Shown here: positions 1 through 8,914 of the stretch, in pieces
Position numbering within the stretch: position 1 is the first letter of the stretch
How the letters are laid out: each line of letters starts with the position of its first letter
NCBI GenBank assembly: GCA_015061055.1
Contig: SUXH01000017.1
Span: forward strand, 1 to 56,503
DNA from: Bacteroidales bacterium
GTDB lineage: Bacteria; Bacteroidota; Bacteroidia; Bacteroidales; Muribaculaceae
DNA length: 56,503 nt
Direction: 5' to 3'
The notes under the pieces: model-generated
Databases searched by the model: none
What the model was told of the DNA's origin: nothing
What the model saw: only the letters and a program-made list of their open reading frames with translations
Translations under genes and position numbers: made by a program

Positions 1-343
1 TGCGGAAATAACTCATCAAGGTCTGCTGCCCCGAAGCCATACCCAAAAGCAGGCACTTGACATCTTCGGCAGTTACTCCTTCTCGTATTGCCGATTGTTC
101 TTGATAGATATGTAGAGCCGAGGCTCTAATCTCGTCTAACTGACGATTGATTTCGCGTGCTGCGACACTCTTACCCGTAGCACGACCTGAGTGCCACATC
201 GTATGTGGTACCGACATTTTCACACTGAATGCCGCCTCGGAGTACTTGCCGACATTCAACCTTGCCATTACAGGGCAGTTCCCTTTGGCATCTGCTTCGC
301 TCTTTTTGAGGTAGAACGACACCTTTACATCTGCCTGATTCAT
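1..343 (-). CDS. Tyrosine-type site-specific integrase, N-terminal part (cut by window edge)
   Basis: The first 114 codons of a Bacteroidota tyrosine recombinase run off the left edge. The start ATG is at 343. The visible part matches the N-terminal arm-binding domain and the start of the SAM-like core-binding domain of this family: it begins MNQADVKVSFYLKKSEA, and later shows SGRATGKS, REINRQLDEIRASAL and KCLLLGMASGQ. The catalytic R-H-R-Y residues would lie beyond the window. Such integrases usually sit at the end of conjugative or mobilisable elements and are transcribed away from that end, so the element should extend to the left. A TATTTTTG box about 20 nt upstream of the ATG could be its promoter. 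The assignment rests on recognising the family by eye. Confidence 0.85.
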   Translation of the reverse strand, partial: MNQADVKVSFYLKKSEADAKGNCPVMARLNVGKYSEAAFSVKMSVPHTMWHSGRATGKSVAAREINRQLDEIRASALHIYQEQSAIREGVTAEDVKCLLLGMASGQQTLMSYFR

Positions 344-620
344 AACTCATTTCTTTGGTTGCAAAAATAAATTTTACAGAGTTAATGAACGGCATGTAGA
401 ACATAGCGGAACAAGGCAACAAGTACTTGACAACTAATCTCATTCCCGTATTTTTCTTCCAACGAGAAAAAATGATTACCTTTGTCAGTGCAATGATAGA
501 AAAAACAAGCGTTCTTTGTGGCTGTTGTAGGGTATGTGCAAGAGATTAAAGATGCTGTTTCTACCAACTTTCCCTTCCATAAAAAGGCAACGGATAGGTA
601 GCAATTCTTTCTCTAATACC

Positions 621-661
621 CACCATATACGGCTCCTTCTGCCGAAATTAACAATATGGTG
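621..661. repeat. Nested inverted repeat near integrase
   Basis: CACCATAT (621-628) pairs with ATATGGTG (654-661), and inside it CGGC (630-633) pairs with GCCG (641-644). A further small hairpin, TGGTA/TACCA, lies at 676-689. They may be recombinase or excisionase sites, or an RNA structure of the integrase leader; nothing seen decides between these. Confidence 0.4.
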
Positions 662-740
662 AGGTAACACAAAAATGGTATATGTACCAACCACTTATCA
701 AATTTCACCCTCATTCTGCCATTATTACGCAAGTTCTTCG

Positions 741-748
741 TATCTTTG
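741..748 (+). promoter_or_regulatory. Promoter -7 box for the HAD/exonuclease III pair
   Basis: TATCTTTG matches the Bacteroidota -7 consensus TAnnTTTG and lies 27 bases before the ATG at 776. The -33 region is not clear. The same bases form part of the possible attachment core at 740-749. Confidence 0.5.
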
Positions 749-775
749 TAGTATAACTTTGACATTTATATTTAA

Positions 776-1399
776 ATGATAAAAAACATCCTTTTCGATA
801 TGGGTGGTGTGGTGTTCCATCAGAACACCGCCGAAGCGTGTCATCGATTTCAAGCTATCGGCATCAACACCGATTTCTATATGGGAGAATATGGGCAAAA
901 AGATTTCTTCCTTGAACTTGAAACAGGCAAGATTGGCGCTGAAGAATTTTGTCGTAAACTTGCACAAGTCACCGGCAAAGACAGCCTTTCTTACGATGAA
1001 GTAGAACATTGTTGGCTTGGATTCATCAAAAACATTCCACTAAAAGGACTTCACGACTTACTCGAACTTCGCAATCATTATCACATTGGGCTACTTAGCA
1101 ACACTAACCCATTCATTATGGGTTACACTCGTAGCAATCGTTTCTGTTCCGAAGAAAAACCTATCACTCACTTCTTTGACTCATTTTTCTGCAGTTACGA
1201 AATGGGTGTATGTAAGCCAAATGCCGAAATCTTTCGAAAGACTTTAGAAATGGGAAATTTCAAGCCTGAAGAGACTATCTTCATTGATGACAGCATTGTG
1301 AATATTAAAGCAGCCGAGGAAGTTAACATTAACGGACTGCATATAACAGCTAACACCGATTGGTTAGAACCGCTAACCGAAAGATTAAAACAATTATAA
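776..1399 (+). CDS. HAD-superfamily (subclass IA) phosphatase, YihX-like
   Basis: A 207-residue cytoplasmic haloacid-dehalogenase-type hydrolase. Motif I is near the N-terminus (NILFDMGGVV, nucleophile Asp8). Motif II is LLSNTN around residue 107. Motifs III and IV are GVCKPNAEIF and TIFIDDS, giving the Lys and the metal-binding Asp pair. A cap region lies between motifs I and II. The second Asp of classical motif I is Gly here, as in YihX, so phosphatase activity on a small phosphorylated metabolite is plausible but the substrate is unknown. It is followed after 13 bases by the exonuclease III gene, so the two are probably cotranscribed from the box at 741-748. Confidence 0.85.
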   Translation: MIKNILFDMGGVVFHQNTAEACHRFQAIGINTDFYMGEYGQKDFFLELETGKIGAEEFCRKLAQVTGKDSLSYDEVEHCWLGFIKNIPLKGLHDLLELRNHYHIGLLSNTNPFIMGYTRSNRFCSEEKPITHFFDSFFCSYEMGVCKPNAEIFRKTLEMGNFKPEETIFIDDSIVNIKAAEEVNINGLHITANTDWLEPLTERLKQL

Positions 1400-1412
1400 C
1401 TCAAATTACAAT

Positions 1413-2168
1413 ATGAAATTCATTTCTTGGAATGTAAATGGACTTCGTGCCATCGTCGGCAAAGGCTTTACCGAGATTTTCAAACAACTCGATGCCGATT
1501 TTTTTTGTCTGCAAGAAACAAAAATGCAAGAAGGACAACTCGACCTCAATTTTGAAGGATATGATTCTTATTGGAACTATGCCGATAAGAAAGGTTATTC
1601 AGGTACTGCTATCTACACCAAGCACAAGCCAATAGCTGTTACCTACGGAATAGGTATCGACCAACACGACCACGAAGGACGTGTAATCACTCTCGAAATG
1701 GAAGATTTTTTCCTCATAACTGCCTATGTACCTAATTCTCAAGACGGGCTTAAACGTCTTGACTATCGTATGACGTGGGAAGACGATTTCCGCAACTATC
1801 TTCTTGAACTCGACAAAAAGAAGCCTGTAATTCTTTGTGGAGACCTAAATGTGGCACACAAGGAAATTGACCTCAAGAATCCTAAAACTAATCGTATGAA
1901 TCCGGGATTTACCGATCAAGAACGAGAAAAGTTCACCGCACTCCTCGGTGCAGGTTTTACCGACTCTTTCCGCCACTTCTTCCCCGACCTTGAAGGAGTT
2001 TATTCGTGGTGGAGCTATCGTTTCCAAGCACGCGCAAAGAATGTAGGCTGGCGTATCGACTATTTCGTAGTTTCTTCCCGACTTGCCGATAAACTTCAGA
2101 GTGCATCAATCCACAGCCAAATACTAGGTAGTGACCATTGTCCTGTAGAAATAGTACTCAAACAATAG
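1413..2168 (+). CDS. xth: Exodeoxyribonuclease III (AP endonuclease)
   Basis: A 251-residue enzyme of the exonuclease III/endonuclease-exonuclease-phosphatase family. It would cut abasic sites and trim 3' ends in base-excision repair. The full motif series is visible: SWNVNGLRA at the start (metal and DNA contacts), CLQETK (metal-binding Glu), GDLNVAH (catalytic Asp and Asn), RIDYF, and GSDHCPV at the C-terminus (catalytic Asp-His). Length is normal for the ExoA type. There is no signal peptide, so it is cytoplasmic. It forms a pair with the upstream HAD gene. Confidence 0.95.
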   Translation: MKFISWNVNGLRAIVGKGFTEIFKQLDADFFCLQETKMQEGQLDLNFEGYDSYWNYADKKGYSGTAIYTKHKPIAVTYGIGIDQHDHEGRVITLEMEDFFLITAYVPNSQDGLKRLDYRMTWEDDFRNYLLELDKKKPVILCGDLNVAHKEIDLKNPKTNRMNPGFTDQEREKFTALLGAGFTDSFRHFFPDLEGVYSWWSYRFQARAKNVGWRIDYFVVSSRLADKLQSASIHSQILGSDHCPVEIVLKQ

Positions 2169-2193
2169 CTTTTATCAAAGATATTGCACTTTT

Positions 2194-2226
2194 AATGGGA
2201 ATTCTCATTTATTTTTGCTAAGTTTG
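2194..2226 (+). promoter_or_regulatory. nagB promoter with possible operator palindrome
   Basis: A near-palindrome AATGGGAATTCTCATT (2194-2209) directly precedes two TAnnTTTG boxes: TATTTTTG (2210-2217) and TAAGTTTG (2219-2226). The palindrome would occupy the -33/-7 spacer, a usual place for a repressor. The regulator is unknown. Confidence 0.45.
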
Positions 2227-2282
2227 CATTAACAATTACTTTTAAAATACATTCGTTTAATTAAACAATAAATTTAACAACT

Positions 2283-3095
2283 ATGAGATTAATTATTCAA
2301 CCAAATGCTGCGAGTATAGCAGAATGGGCTGCTAACTATGTAGCAAACGAAATCAACAAGGCTAACCCAACTCTTGAAAAGCCTTTCGTTCTTGGTTGCC
2401 CAACAGGAAGTTCTCCTCTTGGTATGTACAAAAAACTAATTGAACTTAACAAAGCCGGCAAAGTTTCTTTCGCCAATGTTGTTACTTTCAATATGGACGA
2501 GTACTGCAACCTACCTGAAGAACACCCGGAAAGTTACCACTCTTTTATGTGGAATAACTTCTTCAGCCACATCGACATCAAACCGGAGAATGTAAACATT
2601 CTTAATGGTAATGCTGAAGACCTCGAAAAAGAATGTGCTGACTACGAAGCTAAAATAGCTGCTCGCGGAGGTATCGACTTGTTTATGGGTGGCGTAGGAC
2701 CTGATGGACACATTGCATTCAACGAACCTGGTTCATCTCTAAACTCACTTACTCGTCAGAAAACTCTTACACAAGATACTATCATTGCAAACTCTCGTTT
2801 CTTTGATAACGATGTAAACAAAGTTCCTAAAACTGCTCTAACAGTTGGTGTTAAGACTATTTGCAATGCAAAGAGTGTTCTTCTTCTTGTAAATGGTTAT
2901 AACAAAGCACGTGCATTGCGTGAAGGTGTTGAAGGTGCTATTTCTCAACAATGGACTATCACTGCTCTACAAATGCACCCTAAAGCAATCATCGTGTGCG
3001 ATGAAGATGCTTGTGCTGAATTGAAAGTAGGAACTTACCGCTATTTCAAGGATATCGAAAAAGACAACCTTGATCCTGCTACAATCTTGAAATAA
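2283..3095 (+). CDS. nagB: Glucosamine-6-phosphate deaminase
   Basis: A 270-residue NagB. It converts glucosamine-6-phosphate to fructose-6-phosphate and ammonia in the cytoplasm, bringing amino sugars into glycolysis. Seen: the phosphate-binding [14 protein letters not shown] segment near residue 40, the catalytic-Asp region NMDEYCNLP, and [17 protein letters not shown] containing the family's catalytic residues. Length equals the E. coli type (266). It faces the peptidoglycan-salvage operon and shares a terminator with it. It would take the GlcN-6-P formed after MurQ and a deacetylase (NagA, not in this window). It appears monocistronic, with its own promoter and a possible operator. Confidence 0.96.
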   Translation: MRLIIQPNAASIAEWAANYVANEINKANPTLEKPFVLGCPTGSSPLGMYKKLIELNKAGKVSFANVVTFNMDEYCNLPEEHPESYHSFMWNNFFSHIDIKPENVNILNGNAEDLEKECADYEAKIAARGGIDLFMGGVGPDGHIAFNEPGSSLNSLTRQKTLTQDTIIANSRFFDNDVNKVPKTALTVGVKTICNAKSVLLLVNGYNKARALREGVEGAISQQWTITALQMHPKAIIVCDEDACAELKVGTYRYFKDIEKDNLDPATILK

Positions 3096-3138
3096 TCGAG
3101 ATAAATATAAACTAATCTGTTGATAATTACTAAAAAAC

Positions 3139-3177
3139 TAAAGCCCTGAGTCTCACGATTCAGGGCTTAGTCTTTTT
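3139..3177. terminator. Bidirectional terminator between nagB and murQ
   Basis: AAGCCCTGA (3141-3149) pairs perfectly with TCAGGGCTT (3160-3168) around a ten-base loop. It is followed by a T-run on the plus strand (3173-3177) and, read on the minus strand, by TTTAGTTTTTTAG. It can end both convergent transcripts. Confidence 0.9.
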
Positions 3178-3195
3178 ATGATGTTCAAATGTTAC

Positions 3196-4017
3196 TTATA
3201 CATTTTCTGCGCGATAAGCATCGCACGCACGCTTAACTTCACCATGAAGAAGAAGCAAACGACGAGCCTCATCGTATGGCAAGCCAAGTTCTTCAACAAT
3301 CATACGAGTACCGCGGTCAACAAGTTTTGCGTTGCTCAACTGCATATTCACCATCTTGTTTCCCTTAACACGTCCCATCTGAATCATAACCGAAGTTGTA
3401 ATCATATTACAAATCAACTTTTGACCTGTACCACTCTTCATACGTGAAGAACCGGTAACAAATTCAGGTCCCACAATCATTTCGATTGCAATTTCAGCTG
3501 CTTCTGCAATTGGTGAGTCTGGGTTTGAAGATACTGATGCTGTAAGGCAACCATTAGCGCGAGCCGCCTTCAACGCACCGATAACATAAGGAGTTGTTCC
3601 AGATGCAGCAATACCGATTACGGTATCCTTATCGTTGATATTATGAGCTTGAAGATCTTTCCAACCTTGTTCAGTGTCATCTTCAGCATTTTCTACCGGA
3701 TTACGCAATGCGTGATCACCACCGGCAATAAGACCTACTACCCATGATGGATCCATTCCGTATGTTGGAGGTATTTCCGATGCATCAAGCACACCGATAC
3801 GGCCTGATGTACCTGCACCCATATAGAAAATACGACCACCACGTTTCATTCGCTCAACGATACCTGTAACAAGTTTTTCAATAGCAGGAATAGCCTTTTC
3901 TACAGCCAATGCTACCTTCTTGTCTTCATTATTGATTCCTACCAATAGGTCATGAACCGACATTTTTTCCAAATCGTTATATAACGATGATTGTTCTGTT
4001 ATTTTTTCAAATGCCAT
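3196..4017 (-). CDS. murQ: N-acetylmuramic acid 6-phosphate etherase
   Basis: A 273-residue SIS-domain enzyme. It cleaves the lactyl ether of MurNAc-6-phosphate to give GlcNAc-6-phosphate and D-lactate. The signature GAGTSGRIGVLDASEIPPT is intact around residues 68-87 and includes the catalytic Glu of the DASE segment. A second MurQ signature, VTGSSRMKSGTGQK, lies near residue 190. Length is slightly short of E. coli MurQ (298), as is usual in Bacteroidota. It is the last gene of the salvage operon, 36 bases after murK. The order murT-murK-murQ is the one described for Tannerella forsythia. Its D-lactate product fits the dehydrogenase encoded three genes upstream. Confidence 0.95.
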   Translation of the reverse strand: MAFEKITEQSSLYNDLEKMSVHDLLVGINNEDKKVALAVEKAIPAIEKLVTGIVERMKRGGRIFYMGAGTSGRIGVLDASEIPPTYGMDPSWVVGLIAGGDHALRNPVENAEDDTEQGWKDLQAHNINDKDTVIGIAASGTTPYVIGALKAARANGCLTASVSSNPDSPIAEAAEIAIEMIVGPEFVTGSSRMKSGTGQKLICNMITTSVMIQMGRVKGNKMVNMQLSNAKLVDRGTRMIVEELGLPYDEARRLLLLHGEVKRACDAYRAENV

Positions 4018-4053
4018 AACTTTGATATATGATTTAATTATTTTCTGTTACAA

Positions 4054-4893
4054 TTAGTTTGAGTGATAAGCTATCAAGCCTTCCATTGGAGCCTGTAAAA
4101 TCTTACCGATCTTACAACCTACTGATTCTGCCGCTTCTTCAAGCACAGGACGATAATAGTGAGCTATTGAACCCACAAAATTGATACTGTAATCCTTATA
4201 GTTTGCATAGTTTGCAATGTTGCGCACAAAGAATGCCTTGAATGCGTTCAATACCAAACGATGTACTGCCGGTTCCTCAATGTTTTGAATCAAGAATGGA
4301 GTAACCGATGCCAAGAAACGGTTAGCTGGGTGTTCACGATACACCTTTTGAATAATCTTCATTCTATCAAGGTCATATTGAGCAAGGAATTTTTCACAAA
4401 GTGCTTCAGGAAGTTGTTTCTTCAACACATCTCCCACAAGAAGTTTTCCAAGCACAGCTCCACTACCTTCATCACCAAGAATATAGCCAAGAGGAGACAC
4501 ATTGTCTACGATTTTCTCACCATCATAGTAACAAGAGTTTGAGCCTGTTCCCATAATACATGCAATACCGGCTTCGTTGCCAAATAAAGCACGAGCAGCG
4601 GCCAAAAGGTCAGTATACACCTCAATAACAGGAGCAGGAACGTGAGTTGCGATAGCGCGACGCACATTTGCACACACCTCATCCGAGATACAACCTGCGC
4701 CATAGAAGTAAATGCTTTCAAAAGTCATTCCTTCCACTTCAGGTTTCAATTCATTACCAATGCGAGTTGCCATTTCTTCTTCAGTAAGCATCACCGCATT
4801 CATACCTGGGGTAAACACTTCTTTTACCACCTTACCATTTTCTACTGCGCACCATTGAATCTTAGTGCTGCCACAATCTGCAATTAGTTTCAT
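4054..4893 (-). CDS. murK: MurNAc/amino-sugar kinase, BadF/BadG family (MurK)
   Basis: A 279-residue ASKHA-fold kinase of the BadF/BadG/BcrA/BcrD family. Phosphate-1 motif: IADCGSTKIQW with Asp6 and Lys11. Probable catalytic base: Asp95 in VYTDLLAAARALFG. Phosphate-2 loop: GTGSNS at 115-120. A conserved LGDEGSG follows. It would phosphorylate incoming MurNAc (and perhaps GlcNAc) to the 6-phosphate for MurQ. The start overlaps the end of murT by four bases (ATGA), so the two are translationally coupled. In T. forsythia the matching pair is needed together for MurNAc uptake. A degenerate paralogue lies at 18480-19319. Confidence 0.85.
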   Translation of the reverse strand: MKLIADCGSTKIQWCAVENGKVVKEVFTPGMNAVMLTEEEMATRIGNELKPEVEGMTFESIYFYGAGCISDEVCANVRRAIATHVPAPVIEVYTDLLAAARALFGNEAGIACIMGTGSNSCYYDGEKIVDNVSPLGYILGDEGSGAVLGKLLVGDVLKKQLPEALCEKFLAQYDLDRMKIIQKVYREHPANRFLASVTPFLIQNIEEPAVHRLVLNAFKAFFVRNIANYANYKDYSINFVGSIAHYYRPVLEEAAESVGCKIGKILQAPMEGLIAYHSN

Positions 4894-6080
4894 ATCTTTA
4901 TATATATTTTTTTCTTATATAACACATAACCTACACACCAATTGATGCACACAAATATAATTGCATACAAGCAAGATGCTAAATATTTATCTCCAATCAT
5001 TTCCAATAGGAAACTCTTATATATGATATTATGAATTGAGATTAATTCACCTCCAATAGGTAACTTAATACAACCAAACAATATGCTCAATGCTCCTCCA
5101 AGAACATACAGGAACAATGGATTGATACCAAATGTCTCAAAGAACTTTGTCCATTTTTTATAGCCCTTAATATCAATAATCCAAATCAACAATGCAAGCA
5201 ATGTTGAACCCATTCCACATGTCATAAGCACAAATGTAGGTGACCATATATTCTTGTTGATTGGCAAACCATAACTTGCAAACCAACCTATAATCATCAA
5301 CACTGCACCTATTATAAACAAGTTCTTTACTCGTTGGTCATTATCCTTTATTGTTACTATCAAATGACCACACAACACACCTATAATCACATGTGCGATT
5401 GCTGGAATTGTACTAACCAATCCTTCTGGATCAAATGCAGAATTATCAAGTGCCTTCCACACAGCCAAACCTTTATACATATGATTACTGCCAAGCAATA
5501 CATTATCTACACGATATATTATATTATCCTCCGAAATTGCATATCCGTTACCCAATATCAATATCAATGAATAAGCAACTATTAATCCTGCCGCTACCAA
5601 AGACATCGACTTAACAAAACTGCTTTTAGGTACAAGACAAGCTATAATAGACGCTGCACAATAACACAATGCCAAGCGTGGCATAACTCCAAGAATTCGC
5701 ATTGTTTCAAGATTGTTTATCGAAGTCAAGAACGAATCACCTGCCGCCAAATGACGACAAAAGAATCCAAACCACGACAATCCTAATCCAATGGCAAATA
5801 TCACTATCGTACGACGCAAAATTTTATATGCTACATTACCTGTCAACTTAAATTCAAACTTTCGCATCGACATATACATTGCCACTCCCATAATAAACAT
5901 AAAGAATGGGAACACCAAATCAGTTGGAGTCAGTCCGTTCCATGCGGCATGTCCGAGTGGAGCATAAATAGCACCCCACGAACCGGGATTGTTTACCAAC
6001 AACATACCTGCTATTGTAATACCTCGCATCACATCAAGAGCAAGCAATCTGCTGTTTTTATTCTGTTGAGTCATATCCAT
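4890..6080 (-). CDS. murT: Inner-membrane MurNAc transporter, MurT/NagX-like (HGSNAT/DUF5009 family)
   Basis: A 396-residue polytopic membrane protein with roughly ten hydrophobic segments. It opens with LLALDVMRGITIAGMLLVNN and continues with PTDLVFPFFMFIMGVAMYMS, typical of the heparan-alpha-glucosaminide acetyltransferase/DUF5009 family that includes NagX. By family such proteins are often named acyltransferases. By position, directly before murK and murQ, it matches the T. forsythia MurT protein reported as part of a PTS-independent MurNAc uptake system. I therefore infer transport of MurNAc across the inner membrane. Substrate and mechanism cannot be read from the sequence. Coupled to murK by a four-base overlap; 12 bases after the dehydrogenase gene. 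Confidence 0.75.
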   Translation of the reverse strand: MDMTQQNKNSRLLALDVMRGITIAGMLLVNNPGSWGAIYAPLGHAAWNGLTPTDLVFPFFMFIMGVAMYMSMRKFEFKLTGNVAYKILRRTIVIFAIGLGLSWFGFFCRHLAAGDSFLTSINNLETMRILGVMPRLALCYCAASIIACLVPKSSFVKSMSLVAAGLIVAYSLILILGNGYAISEDNIIYRVDNVLLGSNHMYKGLAVWKALDNSAFDPEGLVSTIPAIAHVIIGVLCGHLIVTIKDNDQRVKNLFIIGAVLMIIGWFASYGLPINKNIWSPTFVLMTCGMGSTLLALLIWIIDIKGYKKWTKFFETFGINPLFLYVLGGALSILFGCIKLPIGGELISIHNIIYKSFLLEMIGDKYLASCLYAIIFVCINWCVGYVLYKKKIYIKI

Positions 6081-6092
6081 CTCTATTTATTG

Positions 6093-8888
6093 TTACTTTT
6101 TCAATTTAGCACACTCATCCACCAAGTACACAATTGATTGGTATGGCACACCCGAATTTGTGGTCAGTCCTATTTCACAAGTACGGCTATTCGAGAATCC
6201 TCGCTTTACGCCTGCTTTATCAAGTTGTGGTCGTAACTTACGCAAAGCATACTTATTTAATTCTGGGTGAGTGAATCCCTTATCTCCGGCAAATCCACAA
6301 CAACCCACTCCTTCAGGTACAATCACATTACGTGAACACATCTTTGCAAGTGCGATTACTTTGTCACCGAGTCCCATGTGACGCATTGTACAAGTAACAT
6401 GCACTGTTACAGGTTCATCAGTTGGTGTAAATTCTAATTCTGGAACAAGCAAATCATGAATAAATTCAACCGGTTCATACAAATGCATTTTCGTGATGTG
6501 ATTACGCATACGATGTAAGCAAGGACTTTGGTCACAAAGCACCGGATACTTTCCATGCTCTGACGCCTTCCACAATGCTTCTTCAAGTTCGCGTGTCTTA
6601 CGATCGGCGATTTCAGGCATACCCTTACTTTCCCATATCATACCACAACACAAATTTTGCATTCCTGCCGGATAAATTACTTCATAACCCACCTTTTCAA
6701 GAAATTCTACCATCTTATTTACCAAGTCCTTCTTTTCAGAATCAACATTAGAATGTCCCATTGTTTGATTCAAGCAACTTGGGAAATATACCACTTTCTT
6801 TTTGCTTGCACTCTGACTTTGCGGGCATGAGTAATGAGCTGTTGGCATAGATGGTGTCCACAATGGGATTCCTGCTTTGTGCAATGTTTCACCCACTACC
6901 TCAACACCCTTATCTCCAATGAGTTTTTGTGTCACAGATGCAGCTGTCAACACTGGGCGCAACACCGCTTTTACCCCTTGCAAATGATCGGCAGCAAACT
7001 CGCCAACCTTATATCCAAAACTACCCTTAGGCAAAGCCTCTTCACGAAGATCGTGAATCATTTCACCCACATTAATCTTCATTGGGCAAGAAGTGCTACA
7101 CAATCCATCGCCTGCACAAGTTTCATTACCTGCATACTTGAATTGTTCTTCAAGACGCTTCAAACGAGCATTATCCTCACCGGTTTCACGCAAACGAGAC
7201 AACTCTCGTTGAATCACAATACGTTGACGTGAAGAAAGAGTGAATCCACAAGACAAACAATTCACTTCACAGAATCCACATTCAATACACTTGTTCACTC
7301 GTTCGTTAGTAATTGGCATTGGTTTCAAGCCCTTTACATAACATTCTGGATCATCATTAAAAATAACACCAGGGTTAAGAATATTCTTAGGGTCAAACAG
7401 TTGCTTCACTTCTTTCATCACAGCAAATGCCTTTTCACCCCATTCATGCACCACAAATGGTGCCATATTCTTACCCGTACCATGTTCAGCCTTCAATGAG
7501 CCATCATACTTGTCTACTACAAGCTTTTCCACCTCAAGCATAAGATTTTTATACTTATTCAACTCAGCTTCGCTATCGAAACGTTGAGCTATAATAAAGT
7601 GGTAGTTACCTTCAAGAGCATGCCCATATATACATGAATCTTCATAACCATGTTTTACAAGCATCTCTGCTAGATCTACAGTTGCATTTGGCAAATCTTC
7701 AATATGGAATGCCACATCTTCAATGATTACAGTGGTTCCAATAGGACGAGTACCACCTACACTTGGGAAAATACCCGAACGAATTGCCCAATACTTTGAA
7801 TATTCTGCCGGATTATCAGTAAACTTAGCTGGGACAGCCAAGTCAAATTTCTCCACAATACGAGTCAATTCAGCAATATTTGCATCAAGTTCTTCTTTGG
7901 TGTCGGCCTTTGTTTCTGTAAGTACAGCTGTCAAACCTATACCTGTTGGGTCATTAACCGATGATAATGATTTTTCATCAAGCATCTCGGCACTATGAAC
8001 CGGACCTTCACGCATTGCAACAACCGCTTCACTGGCTTCACGCAAGCTCTTGAAATATAGCATTGCACTTGCTGAGTGCTTATATAAATGCCCTGAGTTC
8101 ATTGTAAATTGGCTACCAAAAGCCAAAGTACCTTCAGAGCCCACCATCAAGTGTGTGATAATCTCAAAAGGATCGGTAAATAGCACAAATGGCAAAATAT
8201 TCAATCCAGTTACATTCTTGATTGCATATTTGTGTTTTATGCGCTTCACTAATTCTTCATCAGCATTTACACGATCACGCAATTCTTCAATTTTCTTTAT
8301 AAAATCAGGATGCGATGCAGCAAAAGCTTTTCGGCTTTCTTCATTTCCTGTATCAAGCACAGTACCATCAGCAAGGACTAAACGTGCCGACACCAGTACT
8401 CGATCGCTATTGGCGTGCGTACCGCAATTCATTCCAGATGCATTGTTCATCACAATACCACCTACCATTGCCGAGTTCTTCGACGCAGGGTCTGGAGAGA
8501 ATATTCTGCCGTAAGGCTTCAATATTTCTGTTACTCGAGAACCGATTATACCTGGTTGAAGAACGATTTTCATACCATTTTCAAGCACTTCATAATCTTC
8601 CCAATTCTTTCCTGCAACAATCAAAATTGAATTAGTTATGGCTTGTCCCGACAAACTTGTTCCAGCTGCTCGAAATGTCACCGGAAGTTCATATTTATCT
8701 GAAAGTTTCAACAACTTAGATACTTCTTCCTCATTCTTTGAGCGGATAACAATTTCGGGAATTTCACGATAGAAGCCTGCATCTGTACCCCATGCCAAAC
8801 GATGCAAATCATCGGTATAGATGCGATCGGAAGACACGAATTGTTTCACTTCTTCCAAATATGCCTTATATTTTTCTGCTTTTGTCAT
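6093..8888 (-). CDS. FAD/Fe-S D-lactate dehydrogenase (quinone-type, Dld-II-like)
   Basis: A 931-residue fusion. The first ~470 residues are a PCMH-type FAD domain (FRAAGTSLSGQAIT near residue 75; EHGTGKNMAPF near 460) with the FAD-linked oxidase C-terminal fold. Then come two 4Fe-4S motifs, CIECGFCEVNC around 533 and CAGDGLCSTSCP around 590. The last part has two CCG (heterodisulphide-reductase-like) modules, LCCGMIWE near 743 and GCCGFAGDKGF near 860. Size and architecture match the FAD/Fe-S D-lactate dehydrogenase of the Shewanella Dld-II type; D-2-hydroxyglutarate or glycolate are alternative substrates. Its place between namZ and murT makes D-lactate from MurQ the obvious substrate. Electrons probably go to menaquinone. 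No signal peptide. Confidence 0.82.
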   Translation of the reverse strand: MTKAEKYKAYLEEVKQFVSSDRIYTDDLHRLAWGTDAGFYREIPEIVIRSKNEEEVSKLLKLSDKYELPVTFRAAGTSLSGQAITNSILIVAGKNWEDYEVLENGMKIVLQPGIIGSRVTEILKPYGRIFSPDPASKNSAMVGGIVMNNASGMNCGTHANSDRVLVSARLVLADGTVLDTGNEESRKAFAASHPDFIKKIEELRDRVNADEELVKRIKHKYAIKNVTGLNILPFVLFTDPFEIITHLMVGSEGTLAFGSQFTMNSGHLYKHSASAMLYFKSLREASEAVVAMREGPVHSAEMLDEKSLSSVNDPTGIGLTAVLTETKADTKEELDANIAELTRIVEKFDLAVPAKFTDNPAEYSKYWAIRSGIFPSVGGTRPIGTTVIIEDVAFHIEDLPNATVDLAEMLVKHGYEDSCIYGHALEGNYHFIIAQRFDSEAELNKYKNLMLEVEKLVVDKYDGSLKAEHGTGKNMAPFVVHEWGEKAFAVMKEVKQLFDPKNILNPGVIFNDDPECYVKGLKPMPITNERVNKCIECGFCEVNCLSCGFTLSSRQRIVIQRELSRLRETGEDNARLKRLEEQFKYAGNETCAGDGLCSTSCPMKINVGEMIHDLREEALPKGSFGYKVGEFAADHLQGVKAVLRPVLTAASVTQKLIGDKGVEVVGETLHKAGIPLWTPSMPTAHYSCPQSQSASKKKVVYFPSCLNQTMGHSNVDSEKKDLVNKMVEFLEKVGYEVIYPAGMQNLCCGMIWESKGMPEIADRKTRELEEALWKASEHGKYPVLCDQSPCLHRMRNHITKMHLYEPVEFIHDLLVPELEFTPTDEPVTVHVTCTMRHMGLGDKVIALAKMCSRNVIVPEGVGCCGFAGDKGFTHPELNKYALRKLRPQLDKAGVKRGFSNSRTCEIGLTTNSGVPYQSIVYLVDECAKLKK

Positions 8889-8914
8889 CGATAATATACG
8901 TTTTTACCTTTTTA

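Larger units (their letters stand above)
344..775. other. Non-coding region between integrase and HAD gene, probable element end
   Basis: These 432 bases hold no convincing gene. Two short minus-strand reading frames (382-567 and 485-694) have atypical composition and no recognisable domain. The stretch contains nested inverted repeats (621-661 and 676-689) and a GTATCTTTGT sequence at 740-749. The latter resembles the GTANNTTTGC core used by CTnDOT-family integrases. I read it as the terminal non-coding part of the mobile element plus the promoter of the next gene. No tRNA is visible. Confidence 0.5.

Noticed and set aside
382..694. Two overlapping minus-strand reading frames of 61 and 69 codons between integrase and HAD gene.
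   Set aside because: They overlap each other, lack recognisable domains or start signals, and look like non-coding element-end sequence.
4890..6080. Naming the protein a plain acyltransferase from its family.
   Set aside because: The murT-murK-murQ order and coupling match a described MurNAc uptake system, so transport is the better call, though the family name is noted.
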